Of a stretch of DNA of 64,000 nt, positions 41,291 through 50,747 are shown in pieces. How positions within the stretch are numbered: position 1 is the stretch's first letter; every line of letters starts with the position of its first letter. The notes under the pieces were generated by a model. It was not told the DNA's origin. It saw only the letters and a list, made by a program, of their open reading frames with translations, and ran no database searches. This DNA comes from Mycobacterium sp. IS-836 (GTDB taxonomy: Bacteria; Actinomycetota; Actinomycetes; Mycobacteriales; Mycobacteriaceae): positions 124,001-188,000 of the forward strand of contig NZ_MBEU01000053.1 of assembly GCF_001954275.1 (NCBI RefSeq), given 5' to 3'. The position numbers were made by a program, and so were the translations under genes.

Positions 41291-44080
41291 TTGGCTGACG
41301 AAGAAGACCGCGGCACCAGCGGAAATGGGAGCCGGCGGCGACTTGTCATCGTCGAGTCGCCGACTAAGGCGCGCAAACTAGCCGGCTACCTGGGCTCGAG
41401 GTACATCGTCGAGTCCTCGCGCGGCCACATCCGCGACCTGCCGCGCGCCGCCGCCGACGTTCCGGCCAAGTTCAAGTCCGAGCCGTGGGCCCGGCTCGGG
41501 GTCAACGTCGACGCCGACTTCGAACCGCTCTACATCATCAGCCCGGAAAAGAAGAGCACCGTCACCGAGCTGAAGGGCCTGCTCAAGGACGTCGACGAGC
41601 TCTATCTGGCCACGGATGGCGACCGCGAGGGCGAAGCCATCGCCTGGCACCTGCTGGAAACCCTCAAGCCCCGCATCCCGGTCAAGCGGATGGTGTTCCA
41701 CGAGATCACCGAGCCGGCCATCCTCGAGGCCGCCGAGAACCCGCGCGATCTGGACATCGATCTCGTCGACGCGCAGGAAACCCGCCGCATCCTGGACCGG
41801 CTGTACGGCTACGAGGTCAGCCCCGTGCTGTGGAAGAAGGTCGCGCCGAAGCTGTCGGCGGGCCGGGTGCAGTCGGTGGCCACCCGCATCATCGTCGTGC
41901 GCGAGCGCGACCGGATGGCGTTCCGCAGCGCCGCCTACTGGGACGTCATCGCGAAGCTGGACGCCAGCGTGTCCGATCCGCAGGCCCAGCCGCCCACCTT
42001 CATCGCCCGGCTGTCAGGTGTCGACGGGCTGCGCGTGGCCACCGGCCGCGATTTCGACTCGCTGGGCGCGCTGCGCAAGGCCGACGAGGTCGTGGTGCTC
42101 GACGAGGCTCAGGCGACCGAGCTGGCCGCCGGGCTGCGCGGCGGGCAGCTGAGCGTGGCGTCGGTCGAGGAGAAGCCCTACACCCGGCGCCCGTACCCGC
42201 CGTTCATGACGTCGACGCTGCAGCAGGAGGCCGGCCGAAAGTTGCGCTTCTCCGCGGAGCGCACGATGAGCATCGCCCAGCGGCTCTACGAGAACGGCTA
42301 CATCACTTATATGCGTACCGACTCGACGACGCTGTCGGAGTCGGCGATCAACGCCGCGCGGACCCAGGCCCGCCAGCTCTACGGCGAGGAGTACGTGTCG
42401 CCGTCGCCGCGCCAGTACACCCGAAAGGTGAAGAACGCCCAGGAGGCGCACGAGGCAATCCGTCCGGCCGGGGAGACGTTCGCGACCCCGGACGCGGTGC
42501 GCCGCGAACTCAACGGCGACGACTTCCGCCTCTACGAGCTGATCTGGCAGCGCACGGTCGCCTCGCAGATGGCCGACGCCCGCGGCACCACGCTGAGCCT
42601 GCGGATCGCGGGCACCTCGGGCGAGCGGCAGGTGGTGTTCTCCGCGACCGGGCGCACCATCACGTTCGCGGGTTTCCTCAAGGCGTACGTGGAAACCGTC
42701 GACGAGCTGGCCGGCGGCGAGGCCGACGACGCCGAGCGGCGGCTGCCGCACCTCACCGAGGGGCAGCGGCTGGACGCGCTGGAGCTCACCCCCGACGGCC
42801 ACGCCACCAACCCGCCGGCGCGCTACACCGAGGCCTCGCTGGTCAAGGCGCTCGAGGAGTTGGGCATCGGGCGCCCGTCGACGTACTCGTCGATCATCAA
42901 GACCATCCAGGACCGCGGCTACGTGCACAAGAAGGGCAGCGCCCTGGTGCCCTCGTGGGTCGCGTTCGCCGTCACCGGTCTGCTCGAGCAACACTTCGGC
43001 CGGCTGGTCGACTACGGGTTCACCGCGGCGATGGAAGACGAGCTCGACGAGATCGCCTCGGGCAACGAGCAGCGCACCACGTGGCTGAACAACTTCTACT
43101 TCGGCGGTGACCACGGCGTGCCGGAGTCGATCGCCCGCTCCGGTGGCCTGAAGAAGCTCGTCGGCGTCAACCTCGAAGGCATCGACGCCCGAGAAGTCAA
43201 CTCCATCAAGCTGTTTGACGACGCGCAGGGCCGCCCCGTCTACGTCCGGGTCGGTAAGAACGGGCCCTACCTGGAGCGCACGATCACCGGCGACGACGGC
43301 GAACCGACGCCGCAGCGGGCCAATCTCAACGACTCCCTGACGCCCGACGAGCTGACGCTGGAGGTCGCCGAAGAGCTGTTCGCCACCCCGCAAGAGGGAC
43401 GCGTGCTCGGCGTGGACCCGGACACCGGCCACGAGATCGTCGCCAAGGACGGCCGGTACGGGCCGTACGTGACCGAGGTCCTGCCGGAGCCTCCGGCCGA
43501 CGCCAACGGCGAGCCCCCCAAGAAGGGCAAGAAGGCCACCGGTCCTAAGCCCCGGACGGGTTCGCTGTTGCGCAGCATGGACCTACAGACGGTCACTCTC
43601 GAGGATGCGCTGAAGCTGCTGTCGCTGCCCCGCGTCGTCGGCGTGGATCCCGAATCGGGTGAGGAGATCACCGCGCAGAACGGGCGCTATGGCCCATACC
43701 TGAAGCGCGGCACCGATTCTCGCTCGCTGACGACCGAAGACCAGATCTTCGAGATCACGCTCGACGAGGCGTTGAAGATCTACTCCGAGCCGAAACGCTC
43801 TGGGCGCCAAAGCGCTTCGGCACCGCCGCTGCGGGAGCTGGGGACCGACCCGGCGTCGGGCAAGCCGATGGTCGTCAAGGACGGCCGATTCGGGCCCTAC
43901 GTCACCGACGGCGAGACCAACGCCAGCCTGCGCAAGGGCGACGACGTCATGTCGATCACCGACGAGCGTGCCGCCGAACTCCTGGCCGACCGGCGGGCCC
44001 GCGGCCCGGCCAAGCGGCCCGCGAGGAAGACGTCGCGGGCGCGCAAGTCGCCGGCGAAGAAGGCCGCCAGGCGTAGCTGA
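41291..44080 (+). CDS. topA: DNA topoisomerase I
   Basis: A 929-residue type IA topoisomerase (Rv3646c) that relaxes negative supercoils and is essential in mycobacteria. The TTG at 41291 gives MADEEDRGTSG, parallel to the TTG start of M. tuberculosis TopA. The TOPRIM domain starts at RRLVIVESPTKARKL and contains DGDREGEAIAWH. The catalytic tyrosine is in NGYITYMRTDSTT (about residue 340). The C-terminal half has four repeats of the topo I C-terminal type (G-x-YGPY or RFGPYV units) instead of zinc fingers, and ends in a long Lys/Arg/Ala tail. It converges with the cyclase gene 9 bases away. Confidence 0.97.
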   Translation: MADEEDRGTSGNGSRRRLVIVESPTKARKLAGYLGSRYIVESSRGHIRDLPRAAADVPAKFKSEPWARLGVNVDADFEPLYIISPEKKSTVTELKGLLKDVDELYLATDGDREGEAIAWHLLETLKPRIPVKRMVFHEITEPAILEAAENPRDLDIDLVDAQETRRILDRLYGYEVSPVLWKKVAPKLSAGRVQSVATRIIVVRERDRMAFRSAAYWDVIAKLDASVSDPQAQPPTFIARLSGVDGLRVATGRDFDSLGALRKADEVVVLDEAQATELAAGLRGGQLSVASVEEKPYTRRPYPPFMTSTLQQEAGRKLRFSAERTMSIAQRLYENGYITYMRTDSTTLSESAINAARTQARQLYGEEYVSPSPRQYTRKVKNAQEAHEAIRPAGETFATPDAVRRELNGDDFRLYELIWQRTVASQMADARGTTLSLRIAGTSGERQVVFSATGRTITFAGFLKAYVETVDELAGGEADDAERRLPHLTEGQRLDALELTPDGHATNPPARYTEASLVKALEELGIGRPSTYSSIIKTIQDRGYVHKKGSALVPSWVAFAVTGLLEQHFGRLVDYGFTAAMEDELDEIASGNEQRTTWLNNFYFGGDHGVPESIARSGGLKKLVGVNLEGIDAREVNSIKLFDDAQGRPVYVRVGKNGPYLERTITGDDGEPTPQRANLNDSLTPDELTLEVAEELFATPQEGRVLGVDPDTGHEIVAKDGRYGPYVTEVLPEPPADANGEPPKKGKKATGPKPRTGSLLRSMDLQTVTLEDALKLLSLPRVVGVDPESGEEITAQNGRYGPYLKRGTDSRSLTTEDQIFEITLDEALKIYSEPKRSGRQSASAPPLRELGTDPASGKPMVVKDGRFGPYVTDGETNASLRKGDDVMSITDERAAELLADRRARGPAKRPARKTSRARKSPAKKAARRS

Positions 44081-44089
44081 TCCGGCGGG

Positions 44090-45844
44090 TCACATGATCT
44101 CGCTGGATACCTCTTCCGACGCGCGCTCCGGTGTCTCTTCGCCCGGAGTGGCGAGCTGCAGCGGCCGGGCCAGCTGAGTGGGTGCGGCGCGCCCGCGCAG
44201 CTCGACGACCTCCCCGACGTCCCAGCACAGGGCCTCCGCGTCCAGCGCGCCGCTGACCGCGATGGCCGACGCGAGCACGTGCCCGGCCTCGAGCTTGGCC
44301 AGCTCGGTGAGCCGCGCGGCCTCGTTGACCGGATCGCCGATCACGGTGTACTCGAAGCGGGCCTGCGCCCCGATGTGGCCCGCGATGGCCCGACCGGACG
44401 ACACCCCGATGCCGAACTCCGCCGAGCCGATCACCGGCAGGAGTTCGTCGTGCAGCTCACGCGCGGCCGCCAGCGCGCCACCAGATGCGTCCGGGTGCTC
44501 GATCGGCGCGCCGAAGATCGCCAGCGCCGCATCGCCCTGGAACTTGTTGACGAACCCGCCGTGCCGGCCGACGGTGTCGACCACCACGCGGAAGAACTCG
44601 TTGAGCAGATGGACCACCTCGGCGGGCGGGCGCGTGGCGGCCAGCTGAGTCGAGCCGACCAGGTCCACGAACAGCACGGCGACGTCGCGCTCCTGCCCGC
44701 CCAACTCGGTGCCGCGCTCGAGCGCCCGGCGGGCGACGTCTTCGCCGACGTAGCGACCGAACAGGTCGCGTAGCCGCTGCCGCTCGGACAGGTCGCGCAC
44801 CATGTCGTTGAAACCCGCTTGCAGCAAACCCAATTCGCTGGCGTCGTAGATCTGCATGTGCGCGTTGTAGTTACCGCGCTGCACCTCCGACAGCGCCCAG
44901 CGGAGCTGGCGCAGCGGGTCGGCGATCGACATCGCCACCAACAGGGTGCTGACCAGCCCGATGCCCAACGCCGCCAACGCCAACAACAGGATCGGGTTGA
45001 ACAGACTCTCCGGCGCGGCGTGCAGCAGCGACACCTTGTCGGCCACCACCGCGAGCACGATGGCCAGCAGCGGCACCGCGGTGGACAGCATCCAGCTCAG
45101 GATCTGCCGCAGGATGACGCCGGGAGCCTTGACGTTCTCCGGGACCCCGCTGCGCAGGGCGGCGACGGCCACCGGGCGCAGCACCCGCTCGGACTGCAGG
45201 TAGCCGATGATCGCGGTCGCCGCCGCTCCCAGCGCGGTCGCGACGGCCACCACGGGCGCGGCGTAGCGGGCCACCGACCAGCTGGCCACGATGAACACCA
45301 CGCTGCCGATGCACCAGTACACGATGGTGCTCAACGTGCGGTAGTAGGGCATGCGCAGCGCACGGCTGCGCGCCAGCTCGGTGGCGGCCGGGTCGGCCTC
45401 GGCGAGCATGTTGTCGCGGCGCTGCCAGCGGAAAACCGGCACCAGCAGCCGCAGGTTGACCACGACACCGACGAGGAACAGGACGACCAACGAGCTGGCG
45501 AAGATGGCCAGGTTGACCGTCGGCAGATCCTGCAGTTCAATGCGATCCTGCGGCGGAAGGCCGTAGCGCAGGAAGCCCAACACGAAGAGCGAGCCGATGA
45601 TGTCGGCCTGCAACATGCTCAACGCGAACAGCGGCCACGGGGTGCGCACCACCCACCGGACGAACGCGCTGATTCGCCCGGGCAGTGCTGCCTCGGTTGC
45701 CACCAACCCACCGTATCGGTCGGCACGGACTTGTTGGAAACCTATAAACCCCTCGGCCAGTCGCCCGGTGCTGGCCAAACGCCGCGAAACATAACGGAAT
45801 TGTCCCGGTTTGGTGGCCGATCGGTGTCCGTCGGTCCGCGTCAT
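44090..45844 (-). CDS. Membrane adenylate cyclase with HAMP domain (Rv3645-like)
   Basis: A class III adenylate cyclase with six transmembrane helices (roughly residues 65-300), a HAMP domain (MSIADPLRQLRWALSEVQRGNYNAHM) and a catalytic domain from about 370. Metal-binding Asp residues are in FVDLVGSTQ and FQGDAALAIFG, the purine-selecting Lys is in NKFQGD, and VNEAARL is the transition-state region. Rv3645 is the dominant cAMP source in M. tuberculosis and is linked to fatty-acid tolerance. The ATG 45844 adds about 30 unusual residues and lies only 14 bases from the divergent holB; the family-like sequence starts near LAEGFIGFQQVRADRYGG, so a TTG at 45778 may be the real start. Confidence 0.9.
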   Translation of the reverse strand: MTRTDGHRSATKPGQFRYVSRRLASTGRLAEGFIGFQQVRADRYGGLVATEAALPGRISAFVRWVVRTPWPLFALSMLQADIIGSLFVLGFLRYGLPPQDRIELQDLPTVNLAIFASSLVVLFLVGVVVNLRLLVPVFRWQRRDNMLAEADPAATELARSRALRMPYYRTLSTIVYWCIGSVVFIVASWSVARYAAPVVAVATALGAAATAIIGYLQSERVLRPVAVAALRSGVPENVKAPGVILRQILSWMLSTAVPLLAIVLAVVADKVSLLHAAPESLFNPILLLALAALGIGLVSTLLVAMSIADPLRQLRWALSEVQRGNYNAHMQIYDASELGLLQAGFNDMVRDLSERQRLRDLFGRYVGEDVARRALERGTELGGQERDVAVLFVDLVGSTQLAATRPPAEVVHLLNEFFRVVVDTVGRHGGFVNKFQGDAALAIFGAPIEHPDASGGALAAARELHDELLPVIGSAEFGIGVSSGRAIAGHIGAQARFEYTVIGDPVNEAARLTELAKLEAGHVLASAIAVSGALDAEALCWDVGEVVELRGRAAPTQLARPLQLATPGEETPERASEEVSSEIM

Positions 45845-45858
45845 TACTGTTGCCGGTG

Positions 45859-47067
45859 ATGTCCGGAGTGTTTACACGGCTGGTGGGCCAGGAGGCGGTG
45901 GAGGCCGCGCTGCTCGCCGCCGCCCGGGCGGCCCGCGGTGACCTGGACCACAGCCCCGCCGGCGACGGGACTATGACACACGCGTGGCTGATCACCGGCC
46001 CACCGGGTTCCGGGCGGTCGGTCGCGGCCCTGTGCTTCGCGGCAGCGCTGCAGTGCACCTCCGACGGCGAGCCGGGTTGCGGCAGCTGCCGGGCCTGCAC
46101 GACGACGATGGCCGGCACCCACGCCGACGTGCGGCGGGTGATCCCCGAGGGCCTGTCCATCGGGGTCGACGAGATGCGGGCGATCGTGCAGATCGCCTCG
46201 CGCCGGCCCACCACCGGACACCGGCAGATCGTCGTCATCGAGGACGCCGACCGGCTCACCGAAGGTGCGGCCAACGCCCTGCTGAAGGTCGTCGAGGAAC
46301 CGCCGCCGTCCACCGTATTCCTGCTGTGCGCGCCCTCGGTGGACCCCGAGGACATCGCGGTCACGCTGCGATCCCGCTGCCGGCACGTCGCGCTGGTGAC
46401 CCCGTCGACCGAGGCCATCGCGCGCGTGCTGATCGAGCGCGACGGCCTGGACGCCGACACCGCGAACTGGGCGGCGTCGGTCAGCGGAGGCCACGTGGGG
46501 CGGGCGCGCAGGCTGGCCACCGACCCCGAGGCCCGGCAGCGGCGGGAGCGGGCGCTGGGACTGGTGCGCGACGCCGCGACCCCGTCGCGGGCCTACGAGG
46601 CCGCCGAGGAGCTGGTGGCGGCGGCCGAGACCGAGGCCGTCGTGCTGACCGCCGATCGCGCCGAGGCCGAGACCGAAGAGCTGCGCACGGCGCTCGGCGC
46701 CGGCGGCTCGGGGAAGGGCACCGCATCGGCGATGCGCGGGGCCACCGGCGCGCTCAAGGACCTGGAGCGACGGCAGAAGTCGCGGCAGACCCGGGCCTCG
46801 CGCGATGCGCTGGACCGGGCGCTGATCGACCTAGCGACCTACTTCCGTGACGCGCTGGTGGTGTCCGCAAATGCCGGAGCCGTGCGGGCGAGCCACCCGG
46901 ACATGGCCGAGCGGGTGGGGGCGCTGGCCGCCCACGCCGCGCCCGAGCGGTTGCTGCGCTGCATCGAGGCCGTCCTGGAATGCCGTGAAGCGCTGGCGAT
47001 CAACGTCAAACCCAAGTTCGCCGTCGACGCCTTGGTCGCGACCATCGGCCAGGAACTGCGCGATTGA
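45859..47067 (+). CDS. holB: DNA polymerase III delta-prime subunit (clamp loader)
   Basis: A 402-residue AAA+ protein (Rv3644c-like) that should be the delta-prime subunit of the clamp loader. LVGQEAVEAALLAAARAARG starts the fold. The P-loop ITGPPGSGRSVAA has Arg where Lys is normal, in line with a subunit that does not hydrolyse ATP. The zinc module is C-x8-C-x2-C-x2-C (CTSDGEPGCGSCRAC). VVIEDADRLTEGAANALLKVVEEPP is the Walker B region and SRCRH the sensor-I-proximal SRC motif. ATG at 45859 fits best. tRNA-Thr follows 62 bases later. Confidence 0.93.
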   Translation: MSGVFTRLVGQEAVEAALLAAARAARGDLDHSPAGDGTMTHAWLITGPPGSGRSVAALCFAAALQCTSDGEPGCGSCRACTTTMAGTHADVRRVIPEGLSIGVDEMRAIVQIASRRPTTGHRQIVVIEDADRLTEGAANALLKVVEEPPPSTVFLLCAPSVDPEDIAVTLRSRCRHVALVTPSTEAIARVLIERDGLDADTANWAASVSGGHVGRARRLATDPEARQRRERALGLVRDAATPSRAYEAAEELVAAAETEAVVLTADRAEAETEELRTALGAGGSGKGTASAMRGATGALKDLERRQKSRQTRASRDALDRALIDLATYFRDALVVSANAGAVRASHPDMAERVGALAAHAAPERLLRCIEAVLECREALAINVKPKFAVDALVATIGQELRD

Positions 47068-47128
47068 GTTCCGGCGAGTTGGGTGCGCTTGTCTGCCTGC
47101 CGTAGACTCGTGCCGCCCGGCAGGGCAC

Positions 47129-47201
47129 GCCACCTTAGCTCAGTCGGTAGAGCGGCTCACTCGTAATGAGCAGGTCAGGAGTTCGATTCTCCTAGGTGGC
47201 T
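47129..47201 (+). tRNA. tRNA-Thr(CGT)
   Basis: A complete 73-base cloverleaf: acceptor GCCACCT pairs with AGGTGGC, D arm GCTC...GAGC, anticodon stem GCTCA/TGAGC with loop CTCGTAA (anticodon CGT), and T arm AGGAG-TTCGATT-CTCCT. CCA is not encoded. It marks the left edge of the accessory block at 47.2-50.7 kb. Confidence 0.96.
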
Positions 47202-47205
47202 CCGA

Positions 47206-47583
47206 TTACGAGAGCGGAAGCTCGCCTTGATGGCTGGGGCAGTAAACGTCCACCGACGCGGTGACGAATCTGACCGCGGTCCTTCTGGCGCGGGCGGCCA
47301 TAGTGTGCAACGACGGATTGTCGTCATACGCCTTGTTCATCACATCGGTCACTACCGCCTCGACTGGCGTGCCGCTGTCGAGTTGGCCGCAAATTTCGTG
47401 GGCGTGGTAGACGAGGCCCGGCACGCCATCGAGGGCGGGAATCTGCAGTTGCTGGAGCCTCGCCAGAAACTGATCGTCCTGGCTTGGGTCGGCGCCCGCC
47501 CCACCAGCGCAACTAATTGCGGCGATCGGCGCCATCGAGCCACCAACCAGAGCGGCTGCGAGGCGAATGATCCCGGTGCGCAC
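47206..47583 (-). CDS. Secreted DUF732 protein
   Basis: A 125-residue protein with a signal peptide (about residues 1-32, ending near GAGADPS). The mature part carries the DUF732 pattern: DDQFLARLQQLQIPALDGVPGLVYHAHEICGQLDSGTP...VVTDV and a second Cys in DVYCPSHQG, so one disulfide is likely. DUF732 is a large mycobacterial family of small exported proteins with unknown role. The gene's 3' end is just 4 bases from the 3' end of tRNA-Thr, facing it. It is divergent from the proline-rich protein gene. Confidence 0.82.
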   Translation of the reverse strand: MRTGIIRLAAALVGGSMAPIAAISCAGGAGADPSQDDQFLARLQQLQIPALDGVPGLVYHAHEICGQLDSGTPVEAVVTDVMNKAYDDNPSLHTMAARARRTAVRFVTASVDVYCPSHQGELPLS

Positions 47584-47629
47584 GGCAGGATTTCCATTTC
47601 TTTAACAGTGGCGGCGGCGGGCGCCTGCA

Positions 47630-48031
47630 ATGATGGAGATCGTAACCGGTTGTAGGCGTGCATCACCACTGGACTTTCGGGCCGCGGCGCGACGGGCAGG
47701 CAAGTATGCGGTGGTCACCGCCGTGATCAGCACCGCCTGGTGGGCTCCTGCCGCGGCGAACGATTTACCGCCGCTACCAACGACATTCAACGCGACCGTG
47801 ACACCGGCCCCGGTGGGGGACATTACGGCTGACCCACAGATCCCGGCGCCGACGGCAGCGCAGCTCGCGCCGCCGGCCCCGGCACCGCAACCTCGTGCGC
47901 CACAGCCGGTGTCCCCGCGACAACCCGAGGCACCCGCACCACAACCCGAGGCGCCCGCGCCACAACCCGAGCCGGCTCCTCCGCCCCCTGCCCAGCCCCC
48001 GCCGAAGGGCCACGTCCAGCTCGCCCCTTGA
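47630..48031 (+). CDS. Proline-rich exported protein
   Basis: A 133-residue protein with a long signal-like N-terminus (basic to residue 25, hydrophobic KYAVVTAVISTAWWAPAAA to about 43). The rest is almost entirely Pro, Ala and Gln, with PQPEAPA repeats and a PPPPAQPPPKGHVQLAP end. This composition suggests an extended, wall-spanning or surface chain. I recognise no folded domain. The start is uncertain; ATG 47633 is also in frame. It has no clear counterpart in the M. tuberculosis gene order I remember. Confidence 0.65.
   Translation: MMEIVTGCRRASPLDFRAAARRAGKYAVVTAVISTAWWAPAAANDLPPLPTTFNATVTPAPVGDITADPQIPAPTAAQLAPPAPAPQPRAPQPVSPRQPEAPAPQPEAPAPQPEPAPPPPAQPPPKGHVQLAP
47920..47971 (+). repeat. 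21-base tandem repeat in the proline-rich gene
   Basis: Units 47920-47940 and 47941-47961, with a partial third unit to 47971, start ACAACCCGAGGC and differ at two positions. Being a multiple of three, the repeat can expand or shrink without breaking the frame, adding or removing PQPEAPA. Confidence 0.85.
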
Positions 48032-48058
48032 GTCGATGCTCGTGTAAGTCGTTGCGGC

Positions 48059-48667
48059 TTAACGAGAATGGGCCGTCCCCGGCACAAGCATCTCGATCAT
48101 GTGCTCGACCCGCTCGGTGACCGCGGCGCGCGGCGCCCTGATCGCCGAGACGTCATCGAAATGGCAAAGCCCGAGCAGCAGCAGGAACACGACTTTTGTC
48201 GTGGCGCGCGGGTTTGGGTCGGTGCCAGAAAGGGCCCCGACGAACCGGTCGCCGTAGTCGCGGTGCCACTGCGCGATCAAGGATGCCAACCGCTCGTCGC
48301 GCCGGCTGGTCAGATGCAACTCGGCGATCAGTCGCCGGTGCTGTGACATTTCCGGGCGCAGGTAGGCGGTTGCGATGGCTTGCAGGGTCTGCTCGCCGCC
48401 CGCCGTGCGCAGCGCTGCCGCGGTGATCTGGTCGAGGGCACGAACCGCGGCCGTGTACAGCAACTCTTCACGGCTGTGAAAGTGGTTGTAGACGGCGGTC
48501 GGCGAGACGCCCGCGCGCTCCGCGATCCGCGGCAGGGTGCTGCGCTCGAATCCCCGCTCGACGCACACCGCCGCTGCCGCGTCGAGGAGCCGCTCGGCGG
48601 TGGCCTGTCCGTCCGAGTTGCGCGGGCGGCCCCGGGGGCGACGCGCTGGAGCCTTGGTATTCGGCAT
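48059..48667 (-). CDS. TetR-family transcription repressor
   Basis: A 202-residue TetR regulator. The helix-turn-helix is at about residues 30-75: RLLDAAAAVCVERGFERSTLPRIAERAGVSPTAVYNHFHSREELL. The C-terminal ligand domain ends with RVEHMIEMLVPG. It is divergent from a Rieske oxygenase operon, with an operator-like palindrome between (48708-48723), so it most likely controls itself and that operon in response to the oxygenase substrate or product. The ligand is unknown. Confidence 0.92.
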   Translation of the reverse strand: MPNTKAPARRPRGRPRNSDGQATAERLLDAAAAVCVERGFERSTLPRIAERAGVSPTAVYNHFHSREELLYTAAVRALDQITAAALRTAGGEQTLQAIATAYLRPEMSQHRRLIAELHLTSRRDERLASLIAQWHRDYGDRFVGALSGTDPNPRATTKVVFLLLLGLCHFDDVSAIRAPRAAVTERVEHMIEMLVPGTAHSR

Positions 48668-48707
48668 AGGGCCATTCTTGCGGGGTTTGGCTACGATGTC
48701 TTGATAA

Positions 48708-48723
48708 ATGAGTGGTCATTCAT
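48708..48723. promoter_or_regulatory. Putative TetR operator
   Basis: ATGAGTG-GT-CATTCAT is a 16-base palindrome with 6 of 7 arm positions matching. It lies midway between the tetR start (48667) and the oxygenase start (48741), the usual place for an operator of a divergent TetR pair. Confidence 0.6.
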
Positions 48724-48740
48724 ATACTCAGGTGATGGTG

Positions 48741-49955
48741 ATGAGCTCCCAGCTGATCGACGGGGTCAAGCGGGACGCCCGAGCCGAAGCGGAGCGACGG
48801 GCATACCCGCCGGAGTTCCCGGTGCTGCCGCCCGTGCCCGCCGGACGTTATTCCGACGCTGGATTCGCCAAACTCGAAGCCGTCGCGGTCTTTTCGCGCT
48901 CCTGGTTGTTCGTCGCCCACGCAGACCAGCTGCGCAGCCCCGGCGACTACCTGCTGCTCGATCAGCTCGACCAGCCGGTCATGCTGGTCCGTGGGCGCGA
49001 CAACCTCGTTCGCGCCTTCTACAACACCTGCCGGCATCGGGGCGCCGCGCTCGTCGAGGAGCCGCACGGAAACGTCGGCCGCAGGTTCACGTGTCCCTTC
49101 CACGCCTGGACGTACTCGCTGGAGGGAAAGCTCGTCGGCTACCCGGAGGCGTCGAATTTCGCCGGGCTCGACGCCGAGTGCCACGGCCTGGCCAAGGTCC
49201 GGTGCGAGTCGTGGGGCCCGCTCGTCTTCGTCAACCTCGACGCCGGCGCCCCGCCGTTGTCGGAGTATCTTGCCTCCGTCGGCGAGGATCTCAGCGACTT
49301 CGGCACGCTCGACGGCCGGCTACACCTGGTGAACCGCACGGTGCGGGACGTTCCCGTCAACTGGAAGCTGCCGGTCGACGCCAATCTCGAGACCTACCAC
49401 GTCAACTACGTGCACCGCGCCTCGGCGGCGCGCGCACTGCAGCAGTCGGCGACCGGCATCCAGCTGCTGCGCAACGGCCATTCCCGCATGCTCGTCTCCT
49501 ATCGCGACGGCATCGACGGCGAATCCCTGTCGCCGTTCCCGTGCGTGTTTCCCGGTCTCGGTGACCTGCCGTTCCGCGGCACGTTCTCCTACCACGTCTT
49601 CCCGAACCTGAGCATCGTGTTCAACGGCACCGGGTTCGTCTTCTTGATCACCAACTGGCCGACCGGCCCGGCCACGTCGACGTACAGCGTCCACTGGTGC
49701 TCGTCACTCGACGCCGAGGCACAGACCAACGACGCCGTCATCGCGGCCCTGTCCCAGGTGTTGTTCGAAGACCTCGACGTCCTGCCCGGCACGCAGCGGT
49801 CGCTGAACGCGGGCACCCTCGAGTCGGTGCGGCTGGGCTATCACGAGCGGCGCATCTACTACCTGCACGAGGCCATCGACCGGGCCATCGGCGTCGAGCG
49901 CGTGCCCGAATCCCTGCGGGTACCAGAGCTTCTCGGCCCCTTCGCCGGGAGGTGA
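48741..49955 (+). CDS. Rieske non-heme iron oxygenase, alpha (catalytic) subunit
   Basis: A 404-residue aromatic-ring-hydroxylating-type oxygenase. The Rieske 2Fe-2S site is C-x-H ... C-x2-H in CRHRGAAL...FTCPFHAWTY (about residues 97-120), and the mononuclear iron site is NLETYHVNYVH near residue 222. This layout is shared by aromatic dioxygenases and by carnitine/choline/stachydrine demethylases. No ferredoxin, reductase or true beta subunit follows, so electrons must come from partners elsewhere. Start choice: ATG 48741 after AGGTG (48730-48734); ATG 48735 is possible. First gene of the TetR-controlled pair. Confidence 0.9.
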   Translation: MSSQLIDGVKRDARAEAERRAYPPEFPVLPPVPAGRYSDAGFAKLEAVAVFSRSWLFVAHADQLRSPGDYLLLDQLDQPVMLVRGRDNLVRAFYNTCRHRGAALVEEPHGNVGRRFTCPFHAWTYSLEGKLVGYPEASNFAGLDAECHGLAKVRCESWGPLVFVNLDAGAPPLSEYLASVGEDLSDFGTLDGRLHLVNRTVRDVPVNWKLPVDANLETYHVNYVHRASAARALQQSATGIQLLRNGHSRMLVSYRDGIDGESLSPFPCVFPGLGDLPFRGTFSYHVFPNLSIVFNGTGFVFLITNWPTGPATSTYSVHWCSSLDAEAQTNDAVIAALSQVLFEDLDVLPGTQRSLNAGTLESVRLGYHERRIYYLHEAIDRAIGVERVPESLRVPELLGPFAGR

Positions 49956-49956
49956 C

Positions 49957-50747
49957 ATGCATCCCTTCGTCGCACTGATGCGCAAGTACTGCATCGACTA
50001 CACGAATTCGCACGACCAATCGCTCTGCCCGCAGATCATGGAGCCCGACTACGTCGTGCACATCAACGGGTTGGCGCTCGTCCGTTCGACCACCTATGCC
50101 GAGGCCGTTCGTCAGATCTTCGACGCCGCACCGGGTTTGGGCATCGCCGTGCACGAACTCGTGCTCAACGGCGATCGGCTGTGCATGCACTTCAGCGAGC
50201 ACGCGGCCATGCCTGCCGGGCAGTCGCGCGCGCTCACCTGCTGGCGCGGCATCGGCCTCTACAAGTGGAACGGCACCCGGCTGACGGAGAACTACGTCGA
50301 GCAGGACTACTTCGCGATGCGGGCGCAGATCGCAAGCGGCCAACCCCATCCGCTGATTCCGCCCCACATCGATCCCTGGACGTCGACCGAGCCGGTGCCC
50401 GCCGACCCCGGCGCCGAAAAGGCCGTGCGCACGTGGTTGGAAAACGGCGACCTCGCCGACGCACCCGCGCACGAGATCGACGGCGAGCGCACCGGGGAAG
50501 CCTACGAAGCGGTGCTTGATCCCCGCGATGTCGTGATCAACGACCTGTTCTCCGCGGGCGACGACGTCCCGTTCCACGTCACGTTCCGCGGCCTCTACCG
50601 GGGTGGATTAGGCGCAGCCGCCGAACAATTCGTCGGAAAGCCGACCGCGCTGCACGTCGCCGGCATCGCCCATGTCGCCGATGGCGTCGTCGCGTCGGTC
50701 AAAGCGGTCACCACGCGCTCGCAGACGCTGGCCGAGCTAACCGCGCG

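Noticed and set aside
42014..43432. A 472-codon open frame opposite topA
   Set aside because: Antisense shadow of topA; composition is repetitive and no start signal is present.
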